Source: Chryseolinea serpens (GTDB lineage Bacteria > Bacteroidota > Bacteroidia > Cytophagales > Cyclobacteriaceae). Taken from it: 64,000 bases of DNA. Under the pieces are notes generated by a model. That model saw only the letters and a program-made list of their open reading frames with translations. It did not search any database and was not told the DNA's origin. The translations under genes and the position numbers were made by a program. Of the stretch, positions 40,627 through 48,882 are shown piece after piece. The stretch covers positions 124,001 through 188,000 of the forward strand of contig NZ_FQWQ01000005.1 in assembly GCF_900129725.1 (NCBI RefSeq), read 5' to 3'. Within the stretch, counting starts at the first letter, position 1. The number at the start of each line of letters is the position of its first letter.

Positions 40627-41913
40627 ATGAATATTCTGGTGATTGGTAATGGTGGTCGCGAACACGCGCTAGCTTGGAAAATCCGGCAAAGTCCCCTTTG
40701 CGAAAAGATTTTCGTAGCCCCCGGAAATGCCGGCACTGCCTCCATTGCTGAAAATGTAGCCATCGATGTGGACGATTTCGCCGCGTTGGGCAAGTTTTGC
40801 ATCGCCAACAACGTGCAACTCGTGGTGGTGGGCCCCGAAGGCCCCCTCGTGAAAGGCATCCGCGACTATTTCCAGAACGATCCCAGCCTCCGTCCTATTT
40901 TGATGGTCGGCCCCGACACCCAGGGCGCCCAACTGGAAGGCAGCAAGGACTTCTCCAAGAAATTCATGCTCCGCCACAACATCCCCACCGCCAAAGCAAG
41001 AACCTTTTCGGCCTCCGATCTCGATCAGGCCTTTGATTATATCTCCAGTTGCAAGCCCCCCATCGTGCTCAAGGCCGACGGGCTGGCCGCCGGCAAAGGC
41101 GTGATCATTAGCCTCAGCCAGGGCGAAGCCAAGGCCGTGGTGAAGGAAATGCTCATCAACAAGCGGTTTGGCCAGGCCAGCGCCAAGGTGCTCATCGAAG
41201 AATTCCTCAACGGCATCGAGCTTTCCGTTTTTGTGCTCACCGACGGCAAGGACTATGTGATCCTGCCCGAAGCAAAAGACTATAAGCGGATCGGCGAAGG
41301 CGACCTGGGCCCCAACACCGGGGGGATGGGCGCGGTTTCGCCGGTCGTATTTGCCGACGCGGCCTTCATGAAAAGAATTGAAGAGGAAGTGGTAAAGCCC
41401 ACCATCGCTGGCCTCATCCACGAAGGCATCGACTACAAAGGATTTATTTTTGTGGGCATCATGAACGTGGGGGGCAACCCCTTCGTGATCGAATATAACG
41501 CCCGCATGGGCGATCCGGAGACCCAGGCGGTCATGCCGCGGATCAAGAGCGACCTGGTAGAACTGCTGGTGGCTTCCGCCAAGGGCGAAATGAAAGGCAA
41601 GCAGATCGAGATAGACGAACACCATGCAGTAACCATAGCGTTGGTTTCGGGTGGTTACCCGGGCGACTATGAAAAAGGAAAAGTGATCCGAGGCCTCGAA
41701 AAAGATGGAAAGGCCCTCGTGTTTCACGCTGGAACAAAGAAACATGGCGAAGGTATATTGACAGACGGCGGCCGTGTGCTGGCCGTGTCGGGCAAGGGAA
41801 ACTCGCTTAACGAAGCGCGCGAACAAGCCTATCAAACTGCCGCCCATATTGAATGGGACGGACTCTATTACCGTAAGGACATTGGACAGGATTTAATGAA
41901 CTATAAAGGATAA
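40627..41913 (+). CDS. purD: phosphoribosylamine-glycine ligase (GARS)
   Basis: The second step of purine synthesis: joins glycine to phosphoribosylamine with ATP. 428 residues with the N-terminal MNILVIGNGGREHALAWKI block. The ATP-grasp domain includes PPIVLKADGLAAGKGVII, the family motif GEGDLGPNTGGMGAVSP and the metal-site NARMGDPETQ. It is the first gene of a purD-ricT-gldH operon; ricT follows after 4 bases. Confidence 0.98.
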   Translation: MNILVIGNGGREHALAWKIRQSPLCEKIFVAPGNAGTASIAENVAIDVDDFAALGKFCIANNVQLVVVGPEGPLVKGIRDYFQNDPSLRPILMVGPDTQGAQLEGSKDFSKKFMLRHNIPTAKARTFSASDLDQAFDYISSCKPPIVLKADGLAAGKGVIISLSQGEAKAVVKEMLINKRFGQASAKVLIEEFLNGIELSVFVLTDGKDYVILPEAKDYKRIGEGDLGPNTGGMGAVSPVVFADAAFMKRIEEEVVKPTIAGLIHEGIDYKGFIFVGIMNVGGNPFVIEYNARMGDPETQAVMPRIKSDLVELLVASAKGEMKGKQIEIDEHHAVTIALVSGGYPGDYEKGKVIRGLEKDGKALVFHAGTKKHGEGILTDGGRVLAVSGKGNSLNEAREQAYQTAAHIEWDGLYYRKDIGQDLMNYKG

Positions 41914-41917
41914 CGTC

Positions 41918-43402
41918 ATGGGATGCTCGTGTGGAACAACAAAAGGTGGAACCGTGACCGGCTGCAAAAACAATGGTGCCTGTGGCACCGGTGGATGCAA
42001 CAAGATGAACGTATTTGATTGGCTGTCGAACATGGACACGCCGACAGAAGATAGATTTAACATTGTTGAAGTACGGTTTAAAAACGGTCGCAAGGAATTT
42101 CATCGCAATACAGAAAAACTTCAACTCACCACCGGCGACGCCGTGGTAGTGGAAGTGCCCAACGGTCACCATATCGGCCATGTGTCGATGCAGGGGGAAT
42201 TGGTGCGCCTGCAAATGCAAAAGAAAAAAGTGGTCAACGATGGGGAGATCAAAAAGATCTATCGCCTCGCCCACCAGAAAGACCTCGAGAAATTTGAAGA
42301 AGTAAAAAAACGCGAACTCCCCACACTCTACCGCACCCGGGAGATCATCCGCGACCTGAAGTTGGACATGAAGCTGTCCGACATCGAATACCAAGCCGAC
42401 AACATCAAAGCCACTTTCTTTTATTCCGCCGACGATCGGGTGGACTTTCGCGAGCTCATCAAGATCCTGGCCGGAGAATTTAAGATTCGCGTAGAAATGC
42501 GGCAGATCAGCCTCCGCCAGGAAGCGGGACGGTTGGGTGGCATCGGTGTGTGTGGAAGAGAATTGTGCTGCTCTACCTGGCTCAGCGATTTCAAGAACGT
42601 GGCGACCAGCGCGGCGCGCTATCAGAATCTTTCCCTCAACCCCAGCAAGCTTTCGGGCCAATGCGGAAGGTTGAAGTGTTGCCTCAACTATGAGCTGGAG
42701 ACCTACATGGATGCCCTGGAAGACATCCCCAAAATAGAAGGCCCGCTGCTCACCGAAAAAGGAGAAGCGACGCTGCAGAAGACAGACATTTTCAGAAAGA
42801 TCATGTGGTTCGGCTTCACGGAAGAGAACACCTGGTATCCGCTCAACATCGACCGCGTGAACCAGATCCTGAGCATGAATCGTGAAGGAAGAAAGCCGGC
42901 CAGCCTGGATCAGGATGTGGTGGCGGAAAAAATTCCCGTGGCCACCTTGAACAGCGACCTGGCCCGGATGGATCAGAAATTCAAAGGCAAGTCGTCGTCG
43001 TCCAAGAAACGCAAAAAGAAAAGAGGCGGTGGTGGCAACGCTCCGGAAGGTAGCGCACCCCAAGCCAATGCCGGTGCACCGCGCGGAGGCAACCAACAAG
43101 GTGGCCAGCGTCCTCAAAATCCCGGTGGAGGAAACCCGCAAGGCGGCCCGCGACCCCAAAACCAGGGTGGAGGAAATCCCGAAGGTGGACGTCCCAAACA
43201 AGGAGGAGGCGAGGGAGGAGGTCACCGTAACCGCGGACGGAATCATCCTCGCGGACAGCGTGGTGGCAACAGTGGCGAGGGCCAACGCGGGGGTGGTGAT
43301 AATCCACGGGGTGGTGACAACAGAGGTGGTCGCGATCGCGGCAATCGTCCCCCACGCCCGGGTAATCAACCGGATGGTAATCAACCCGGCAATCCGTCAT
43401 GA
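41918..43402 (+). CDS. ricT: RicT/PSP1-domain iron-sulfur complex protein with a Gly-rich tail
   Basis: 494 residues. The N-terminus is Cys-rich (GCSCGTTKGG, NNGACGTGGCN), then NVFDWLSNM and the PSP1 core with VEVRFKNGRKEF and the cysteines of GVCGRELCCSTWL and GQCGRLKCCLNYEL, which in B. subtilis RicT help hold a 4Fe-4S cluster in the RicAFT complex. From about residue 345 the protein becomes a basic then Gly/Asn/Gln/Pro/Arg-rich disordered tail of about 150 residues, with a tandem 13-14-residue repeat (43109-43189). The partners RicA and RicF are not adjacent. It overlaps gldH by 4 bases. Confidence 0.93.
   Translation: MGCSCGTTKGGTVTGCKNNGACGTGGCNKMNVFDWLSNMDTPTEDRFNIVEVRFKNGRKEFHRNTEKLQLTTGDAVVVEVPNGHHIGHVSMQGELVRLQMQKKKVVNDGEIKKIYRLAHQKDLEKFEEVKKRELPTLYRTREIIRDLKLDMKLSDIEYQADNIKATFFYSADDRVDFRELIKILAGEFKIRVEMRQISLRQEAGRLGGIGVCGRELCCSTWLSDFKNVATSAARYQNLSLNPSKLSGQCGRLKCCLNYELETYMDALEDIPKIEGPLLTEKGEATLQKTDIFRKIMWFGFTEENTWYPLNIDRVNQILSMNREGRKPASLDQDVVAEKIPVATLNSDLARMDQKFKGKSSSSKKRKKKRGGGGNAPEGSAPQANAGAPRGGNQQGGQRPQNPGGGNPQGGPRPQNQGGGNPEGGRPKQGGGEGGGHRNRGRNHPRGQRGGNSGEGQRGGGDNPRGGDNRGGRDRGNRPPRPGNQPDGNQPGNPS
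43109..43189 (+). repeat. tandem repeat inside the ricT tail
   Basis: Two adjacent units of 42 and 39 bases encode RPQNPGGGNPQGGP and RPQNQGGGNPEGG. They lie in the disordered tail and may vary in copy number between strains. Confidence 0.7.
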
Positions 43403-43881
43403 GAATAGTTTTTGCAGCATGCGTCATCGCGGTGTTGTTGGTGGCGTGTGGCGATAGCCAGCGGGTATACGAACAAAATACCGACTTCAACGAGCGCGTA
43501 TGGATGGTGAACGAAAAGCCGAAGTTCGAATTTGAGATCTCTAACGTTCAACAGAAGTATAATCTCTACGGCAACATCCGGAACACCGTGTCGTATCCCT
43601 ACGCGCGATTGTTCTACACTTATTATCTCCAGGACTCCTCCGGCCGCGAAGTGCAAAAGAACCTGATGGGTGAATTTTTGTTTGATGCCAAGACCGGCAA
43701 GCCGTTTGGCAAAAGTGGCATCGGCGATCTGTATGATCACCAGTTCCTCATGCTGAAGGACTATCAGTTTAAGACGCCGGGCAAATATTCCGTTACGTTC
43801 GAACAATTTATGCGCATGGACACGCTTCAGGGCATCACGGCCGTGGGATTGCGCATCGAGAAAGCCGAGGCGGAAAAATAG
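43399..43881 (+). CDS. gldH: gliding motility lipoprotein GldH
   Basis: A lipoprotein needed for gliding in Flavobacterium and relatives and linked to the GldK-N/type IX secretion machinery. 160 residues; the lipobox LLVAC is near residue 17. The body has FNERVWMVNEKPKFEFEI and the Asp/Gly segments typical of GldH. The ATGA overlap with ricT shows coupled translation. It is the only gliding gene in this window. It marks the organism as a likely glider but does not prove motility. Confidence 0.92.
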   Translation: MRIVFAACVIAVLLVACGDSQRVYEQNTDFNERVWMVNEKPKFEFEISNVQQKYNLYGNIRNTVSYPYARLFYTYYLQDSSGREVQKNLMGEFLFDAKTGKPFGKSGIGDLYDHQFLMLKDYQFKTPGKYSVTFEQFMRMDTLQGITAVGLRIEKAEAEK

Positions 43882-44023
43882 ATATTCCTGGGGTCGAAAG
43901 GTCACAACCCGAGGCATGGCTACCCCATGGGCAAACCTGTTTCCAGCCCACAGCAGCGTATTTCGGGATTAACAATGCTGCATTGCTTTTGCATGGATAA
44001 AAGGCAGACAACCTTTTTTAGCC

Positions 44024-45109
44024 ATGAAACTTTTCAGATGCCACGCCTGTCAGCAATTGCTCTACTTTGAAAACACGCGCTGCGAAAAATGCAGACACGC
44101 GCTGGGGTTCTCCTCCGAGGCCATGGACATGGTTACGTTGCGGCCGACCGGCCTGGGTGTATTTGTCGACGTGATGAACCCCTGGCGCGCTTATCGCTAC
44201 TGTGCCAATGCCGAACATCAAACCTGCAATTGGTTGCTACCGGCCCTGTCGGAGGACATCTTTTGTGAAGCCTGTCAATTGAATCACACCATCCCAGACC
44301 TGAATATTCCCGAATATTGGCAACGCTGGCAAAAAGTTGAAATAGCAAAACACCGGTTGGTCTATACGCTGCTTCAACTGGGGCTGTTCGATCTGACAAA
44401 AAAAGACGGAGATCGCCCCGGTCTCACGTTCGACTTTTTGGCGGACGCGGGCACGAAAGAAAAGATCATGACGGGCCACGACCATGGCCGCATCACCATA
44501 AACATTTCCGAAGCCGATGACGCCCGGCGCATACGGACGCGTGAAAAACTCGGAGAGATGTACCGCACGTTGCTCGGACATTTCCGTCACGAAACGGGCC
44601 ACTACTATTGGGATCGCCTGATCGAACCAAACGAAAGGCGATTGCTGCGCTTCCGCGAAATGTTTGGTGACGAGCGCCTGGATTATTCAGAGGCATTAAA
44701 CCTGCACTACCAGAATGGACCCGCACTGAATTGGGCTGACCATTATGTGAGCGCCTATGCCGGATCTCACCCTTGGGAAGATTGGGCGGAGACCTGGGCG
44801 CACTACCTGCACATTATGGACGCTGTTGAAACCGCATGTGCTTTCGGTATGCGCATCAACCCCGGTGACGATGTGCTTTCGGCCGAATATGTGTCCAACC
44901 CGTTTGCGATCGTCGACTTTAAACAAGTGCTCGACATGTGGGTCCCGTTAACGATTGCCACCAACAGCCTGAACCGCAGCATGGGGCAGCCCGACTTTTA
45001 TCCTTTTGTGATTGCGCCACCCGTGGTGGAAAAATTGAGTTTTATCCATTCCGTATGCCGGGCCGTCAGGCGCCGGGCCAGCGTTCAGCTAGTGCCGGTA
45101 ACCTCTTAA
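44024..45109 (+). CDS. putative zinc-binding metallopeptidase (DUF2248-like)
   Basis: 361 residues. The N-terminal zinc ribbon is CHACQQLLYF...CEKC (residues 5-24), with a second Cys pair around FCEACQLN. The catalytic core has HETGH at residues 189-193 in FRHETGHYYWDRL, and the third ligand region is PWEDWAETWAHYLHIMD. It matches the Bacteroidota/Proteobacteria family called putative zinc-binding metallopeptidase. The substrate is unknown. No signal peptide, so cytosolic. A TGCTTTTG box (one mismatch to the -7 consensus) lies about 30 bases upstream. Confidence 0.88.
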   Translation: MKLFRCHACQQLLYFENTRCEKCRHALGFSSEAMDMVTLRPTGLGVFVDVMNPWRAYRYCANAEHQTCNWLLPALSEDIFCEACQLNHTIPDLNIPEYWQRWQKVEIAKHRLVYTLLQLGLFDLTKKDGDRPGLTFDFLADAGTKEKIMTGHDHGRITINISEADDARRIRTREKLGEMYRTLLGHFRHETGHYYWDRLIEPNERRLLRFREMFGDERLDYSEALNLHYQNGPALNWADHYVSAYAGSHPWEDWAETWAHYLHIMDAVETACAFGMRINPGDDVLSAEYVSNPFAIVDFKQVLDMWVPLTIATNSLNRSMGQPDFYPFVIAPPVVEKLSFIHSVCRAVRRRASVQLVPVTS

Positions 45110-45196
45110 GATCTTCCTTCGTAAGCTTCTAAAAAATATTCATCCGGAAACGGTGATAAATTCCTTTATTAGAGCACATATAATAAACACGGTTTT

Positions 45197-45748
45197 ATGG
45201 AAGCATTGGCAATTCCTGTCGCCACCACGTGTAGGGAAGCGATGGACTTCGAGGCGCTCTATGAAAGTGCCTTCCCGGGCGTGGCCCGGTTTGTTGGCAA
45301 AATGAACGGTTCGTTTGAAGATGCCAAAGACATTTTTCAGGATGCCCTGGTCATCTTTCACGAGAAGCGGGGAGAGCAGGAGTTCAGCATTCAATCTTCG
45401 CCCGAAGCCTACGTGTTGGGCATCGCTAAACATCTTTGGCTGAAGCGATTCAAAACATCAGGCCGTAACATTTCGCTGGATGCCATGGAGGCAGCCATCG
45501 CGATACCGGAAGATTATTATCCAACCGTCGATACGTTGACGTTGCTGCAGATGCTGGAGAAGACCGGGAAAAAATGCCTCGATATTTTGCAGGCCTTCTA
45601 CTATGAAAAAATGCCGCTTCAGGCGTTGGCGCAAAAACTGGGTTTTGGGTCCGTGCATTCGGCTACGGTGCAGAAATACAAATGTCTTGAGAAAGTCAGG
45701 GATGAGGTAAAAAATAAATCCATTTCTTATGAGGACTTCCTTGAGTGA
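45197..45748 (+). CDS. ECF-type RNA polymerase sigma factor
   Basis: 183 residues with sigma region 2 (about 20-85: FEALYESAFPGVARFV, EDAKDIFQDALVIFHEK) and region 4 (about 120-175: KKCLDILQAFYYEKMPLQALAQKLGFGS, the helix-turn-helix). Region 2 to 4 spacing and size fit ECF factors. Its last 20 bases overlap the small gene at 45729, and clpP follows 4 bases after that, so the three genes look like one tightly coupled operon. Target promoters are unknown. Confidence 0.9.
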   Translation: MEALAIPVATTCREAMDFEALYESAFPGVARFVGKMNGSFEDAKDIFQDALVIFHEKRGEQEFSIQSSPEAYVLGIAKHLWLKRFKTSGRNISLDAMEAAIAIPEDYYPTVDTLTLLQMLEKTGKKCLDILQAFYYEKMPLQALAQKLGFGSVHSATVQKYKCLEKVRDEVKNKSISYEDFLE

Positions 45749-45998
45749 GATTCGCCTGGGCGAAAAGCATCTACAAAAAACCTTGGAACCCGGCGAGTCG
45801 CTGGTGTTTCAGGCAAGGCTGATCACCGAGCCCGTTTTGCGTTGGAATGTTTATCTGCTGCAAAAGGTATACGGCGTGCTGGCATTGCGACAACGAAACA
45901 TGGTGAAGACGGAAATGGAAGCCATCCACCGGCGACTGTTCACTCATCCCGCGAAAGCGGATTTTCAAAAACAGATCTTTCAACATTTTAAATCCTGA
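45729..45998 (+). CDS. small soluble protein, anti-sigma-like N-terminal pattern
   Basis: 89 residues, no membrane helix and no zinc-binding His-Cys motif. The stretch LEPGESLVFQARLITEP near residue 18 resembles the acidic helix pair of anti-sigma factor N-termini (pattern EE..FEARL..DP.L). The rest is basic and helical (LRQRNMVKTEMEAIHRRLF). It overlaps the sigma gene by 20 bases and precedes the ClpP-like gene by 4 bases. An anti-sigma role is inferred from position and pattern only. Confidence 0.7.
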   Translation: MRTSLSEIRLGEKHLQKTLEPGESLVFQARLITEPVLRWNVYLLQKVYGVLALRQRNMVKTEMEAIHRRLFTHPAKADFQKQIFQHFKS

Positions 45999-46002
45999 AT
46001 GC

Positions 46003-46683
46003 ATGAACATGATCCCGATGGTGATCGACAACAGCGGAAGAGGCGAACGCGTGTATGACATCTACAGTCTCCTGCTGAAAGAAAGAATTGTCTTCCTGGG
46101 CACGGGCATAAACGATGCGGTGGCCAATGTCATCGTGGCCCAGCTGTTGTATTTGAACAGCATCGATCAGAAAAGCCAGATCAGCCTCTACATTAATAGT
46201 CCTGGAGGGAGTGTATATGCAGGGCTAGCCATCTACGACGCCATGCAAATGATCCAGGCACCCGTGTCGACCGTAGCGGTAGGCGTTTCGGCAAGCATGG
46301 GAACAGCGCTGTTGGCGTCGGGCGCCAAAGGGAAGCGGTTAGCTTTGCCACACGCCACCATCCACATGCATCCTACGGGCGGCGGTGCACAGGGATATAC
46401 CGAAGATGTGCGCATTGCCACCCGCGAGCAGGAGCGTCTTCAAACACAGTTGTTCCACCTCATGGGAAAACACTCCGGACACACCTGGAAAGAGATCGAA
46501 GAATATTTTTTACGCGACAAGTTCCTGAATGCCCCCGAAGCAAAAGCTTTCGGCCTCATCGACGAGGTGTTGGGCGACACCAGCGATGTAGTGTTGTTGC
46601 AGAACGCGGAGTTTGAGGTTAAACTTTTTCAGCCTTCGGCATTACCCAACGGCGTCGGCAATCTTCTTGATCATAAGAATTAG
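46003..46683 (+). CDS. ClpP-like serine protease subunit, probable second paralogue
   Basis: 226 residues of the ClpP family. The nucleophile is Ser98 in GVSASMGTALL, with His123 in ATIHMHPTGG and Asp187 in FGLIDEVLG, so the triad is complete. One residue is missing directly after the His compared with E. coli ClpP (HP instead of HQP). YINSPGGSVYAGLAIYD is conserved. There is no clpX or tig beside it, as there is for the housekeeping clpP, so it is likely an extra copy working with a distant ATPase. It is the last gene of the sigma factor operon. Confidence 0.93.
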   Translation: MNMIPMVIDNSGRGERVYDIYSLLLKERIVFLGTGINDAVANVIVAQLLYLNSIDQKSQISLYINSPGGSVYAGLAIYDAMQMIQAPVSTVAVGVSASMGTALLASGAKGKRLALPHATIHMHPTGGGAQGYTEDVRIATREQERLQTQLFHLMGKHSGHTWKEIEEYFLRDKFLNAPEAKAFGLIDEVLGDTSDVVLLQNAEFEVKLFQPSALPNGVGNLLDHKN

Positions 46684-46779
46684 GCGGGTATTCTAAAATT
46701 TTCTGGAAACAACACGTTCGTCAGCAAGCTGACAATCTATATCCCGTGGGTTTTTCACATTTGATGAAAGAACCCGGCC

Positions 46780-47499
46780 ATGAAAAAAGCGTACGTTTTT
46801 GTTTTGCTCTTTGCGTTCCCATTTATGGCGCAAGGACAAGTCTTGCCCTCTTCCGGCGGGCAGAATTTTGCAGAGCTTGGTGTTGCCGCGGGCAGCTATC
46901 GAGGCAGCTTCTCTATTTCTTATTTCAGGAATTGGCATATTGGGGCAAAGAAGCGTATCGGCATTGGCTTAGGTGGGCGCGCCACGTCCTTTCTGGGAAA
47001 GAATCTCTATTACATTACAGCACCCGCCAGCCTGACATCCGAAAGCACAAGTCCGCTCATTCTTTTCAAAGAGAACATTGTGGACAACATCGACAGTTTG
47101 CTGGTGAAAACTGCACAAGTGAATATGGTGAACGTTATGTTGAACCTCGACTACCGGTTGAGCGAAAGGATGTCCTTTGGATTCAACATCGACCTTTTAG
47201 GTTTTTCCTTTGGCGGACGTCAGCAGGGCAATTTCATGAACGGTGCCAGCGGCAAAAATACTTCGGCCACCCCAACGCCCTTTAACATTCTTCTCGTGAG
47301 CGACAACGACCGGGGAAGCCTGAATTCCGAGTTGTATTTTAGATACCGTGTTCGCGAAAGGTGGTCAGCCAAGTTGGGCGCTCAATTTCTGTTCACCGAA
47401 TACACCACCGAAACCAAAGTGCAACAATACCCAGAGGCCAACGACCGCTTCCGGAATAAATCGCTTTTGGCCAATATCGGAGTAGCCTATTCCTTTTAA
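46780..47499 (+). CDS. outer-membrane beta-barrel-like protein
   Basis: 239 residues. The signal peptide MKKAYVFVLLFAFPFMAQGQ is followed by alternating amphipathic strands with aromatic girdles (YRGSFSISYFRNWHIG, RIGIGLGGRATSF, MSFGFNIDLLGFSFGG). The protein ends in a strand with terminal Phe (VAYSF), the usual BAM signal. It is not a SusC or TonB receptor. It is followed after 11 bases by a DM13 lipoprotein gene, so the pair is probably one operon. Confidence 0.75.
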   Translation: MKKAYVFVLLFAFPFMAQGQVLPSSGGQNFAELGVAAGSYRGSFSISYFRNWHIGAKKRIGIGLGGRATSFLGKNLYYITAPASLTSESTSPLILFKENIVDNIDSLLVKTAQVNMVNVMLNLDYRLSERMSFGFNIDLLGFSFGGRQQGNFMNGASGKNTSATPTPFNILLVSDNDRGSLNSELYFRYRVRERWSAKLGAQFLFTEYTTETKVQQYPEANDRFRNKSLLANIGVAYSF

Positions 47500-47510
47500 A
47501 AACATACAAC

Positions 47511-47924
47511 ATGAAAAAATACTGGTTTTGGATGTGTTTTGCGTTGGCGTCTTGTCAACCCGAAGCGGTGACGCCCACCGAGGTGGTGGATGATAATTTT
47601 GATACCGCGGCCGCAACGCTCATAAAGAAAGGGATGCTGGAAGGCATCAATCACACGGCCTCCGGCACAGCTTCTATTTATACCCTGAATGGCAATAGTA
47701 AGGTGGTCTTGGATCCCTACATGTCACAAAGCGGACCGGATCTTAAAATATACCTAAGCAAGGATATAGACGCCGGCGAATACATTCGCCTCGGGAATTT
47801 GAAATCAACCATGGGAAAACAGGTCTACGACATTCCGAAAAACACCGACCTGACGGCTTACCCCTACGTGCATGTATGGTGCGAGAAATACACGGTCGTT
47901 TTTGCCCGGGCCGAGTTGAAATAG
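47511..47924 (+). CDS. DM13-domain lipoprotein
   Basis: 137 residues. The lipobox LASC is near residue 15. The DM13 domain occupies the rest: GTASIYTLNGNSKVVLDPY, GPDLKIYLSKD, GKQVYDIPKNTDL and VHVWCEKYTVVFARAEL, with the single conserved Cys. DM13 domains in other proteins are proposed to take part in redox reactions. It probably sits on the outer membrane facing the periplasm, cotranscribed with the barrel protein. Confidence 0.85.
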   Translation: MKKYWFWMCFALASCQPEAVTPTEVVDDNFDTAAATLIKKGMLEGINHTASGTASIYTLNGNSKVVLDPYMSQSGPDLKIYLSKDIDAGEYIRLGNLKSTMGKQVYDIPKNTDLTAYPYVHVWCEKYTVVFARAELK

Positions 47925-47955
47925 GAATTGAATTTTTGCTGGGGGTTGCGGGCGA

Positions 47956-48372
47956 TCATTTTTTGTCGGGAACGTTGACCATGTTTTCTAAAAGCCAACC
48001 TTGTGCCCCGTCCCAAACCCACGAGGCCGTATACTTTCCGGTCGCTGTAATCGTGTCGCCATTCAAAATCACTTCCTGAAAATAGGTGCCATCTTGCCGT
48101 GCGCTATCCCCCTTCATAGCAATGGCGGTTGTCGACGATCGTTGTTGAAGCACTTTCACATCGCCGAACCTCTTCAAAAAAGCACGGATGGAATCGCGAC
48201 CCGAAACGGTGCCTAATTTCCCGTCCGGCATAAAGCAGTCTGCAATAGAATCGGCGTCGACGTGGAGGATGAGGCGGTCATACTTTTTCATTGCGTTTTC
48301 GATCCCTTGCTTTCGGTCGGTGCAGGCCGAAAGAAAGATCATACACAGAACGAAACTGCGCCTGACTTTCAT
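47956..48372 (-). CDS. NTF2-like (DUF4440) lipoprotein
   Basis: 138 residues. Lipobox LSAC at about residue 17 (CMIFLSACTDRKQG). A single SnoaL/DUF4440-like fold follows: IENAMKKYDRLILHVDADSIADCF, GRDSIRAFLKRF and a terminal WVWDGAQGWLLENMV. The function is unknown. It is convergent with the DM13 gene. Confidence 0.78.
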   Translation of the reverse strand: MKVRRSFVLCMIFLSACTDRKQGIENAMKKYDRLILHVDADSIADCFMPDGKLGTVSGRDSIRAFLKRFGDVKVLQQRSSTTAIAMKGDSARQDGTYFQEVILNGDTITATGKYTASWVWDGAQGWLLENMVNVPDKK

Positions 48373-48482
48373 TGTTGATTTTTTGAAGGCACTGATATAA
48401 AGTGGATCGACGAATGCTCATTGAAAATAGCCAAATTTGCTGTTAACGACATAATACATTGAAAATCAAATGATTGATTTCT

Positions 48483-48532
48483 GGTACGGAGATTTTACAC
48501 ACAAATTGAACGATGTACGGAAATTGTACGTA
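48483..48532 (+). repeat. two 19-base direct repeats upstream of the toxin-antitoxin genes
   Basis: The units at 48483-48501 and 48514-48532 share GTACGGA..ATT.TAC (14 of 19 positions) and start 31 bases apart, about three helical turns. The second unit lies between the candidate -33 and -7 boxes. This is a plausible operator for the DUF1778 antitoxin. Confidence 0.5.
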
Positions 48533-48538
48533 TATTTA
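48506..48538 (+). promoter_or_regulatory. candidate promoter of the DUF1778-GNAT operon
   Basis: TTG at 48506-48508, a 22-base spacer and TATATTTA at 48531-48538 (one base from TAnnTTTG). It is 28 bases before the antitoxin ATG. It is overlapped by the second direct repeat, which suggests repression by the gene product. Confidence 0.45.
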
Positions 48539-48566
48539 AGAAACGGTAAACTGACTAGATCCTCTT

Positions 48567-48878
48567 ATGGCAATTACAGAAATGGCCCGGTTAGATGTTC
48601 GATTGGCCAAAAAACAAAAGGAATTGTTTGAAGAAGCAGTTGATTTGGGTGGTTATTCTACCTTGACTCAATTTATTGTTTCTGCAGCCATTGAGAAAGC
48701 AACGTCCATCATCGAAGAGCATAAGAATTGGCTTTCTTCGGAACGCGACCGCGAAACCTTCTTCGCTGTTTTAGCATCTCCGCCTAAACCGAATGCTTAC
48801 CTCAAAGACGCTGTTAAAAACTATAATGCTTCTTTGAAAGAACCCATTAAAACCCGTAAGGCTTCGGCCAAAAAATAA
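48567..48878 (+). CDS. DUF1778 antitoxin (TacA-like, ribbon-helix-helix)
   Basis: 103 residues. The N-terminus (MARLDVRLAKKQKELFEEA) fits the DUF1778 ribbon-helix-helix DNA-binding part. It is followed by a helix (TLTQFIVSAAIEKATSIIEEH) and a C-terminal part that in TacA wraps the toxin (LASPPKPNAYLKDAVKNY). Such antitoxins repress their own operon as a complex with the GNAT toxin encoded next. The toxin gene starts 4 bases after this stop. Confidence 0.88.
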   Translation: MAITEMARLDVRLAKKQKELFEEAVDLGGYSTLTQFIVSAAIEKATSIIEEHKNWLSSERDRETFFAVLASPPKPNAYLKDAVKNYNASLKEPIKTRKASAKK

Positions 48879-48882
48879 ATCT

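Noticed and set aside
41807-43384. 525-codon open frame antisense to ricT
   Set aside because: Mirrors the Gly/Asn-rich coding repeats; no domain pattern or start signals.
46003-46683. ClpP paralogue as inactive because the His motif is altered (HP for HQP)
   Set aside because: Counting from Ser98 places His123 at the same +25 distance as in E. coli; the triad is intact.
46720-46733. Hairpin GTCAGC-AA-GCTGAC after clpP as terminator
   Set aside because: Only six base pairs and no T-tract on either strand.
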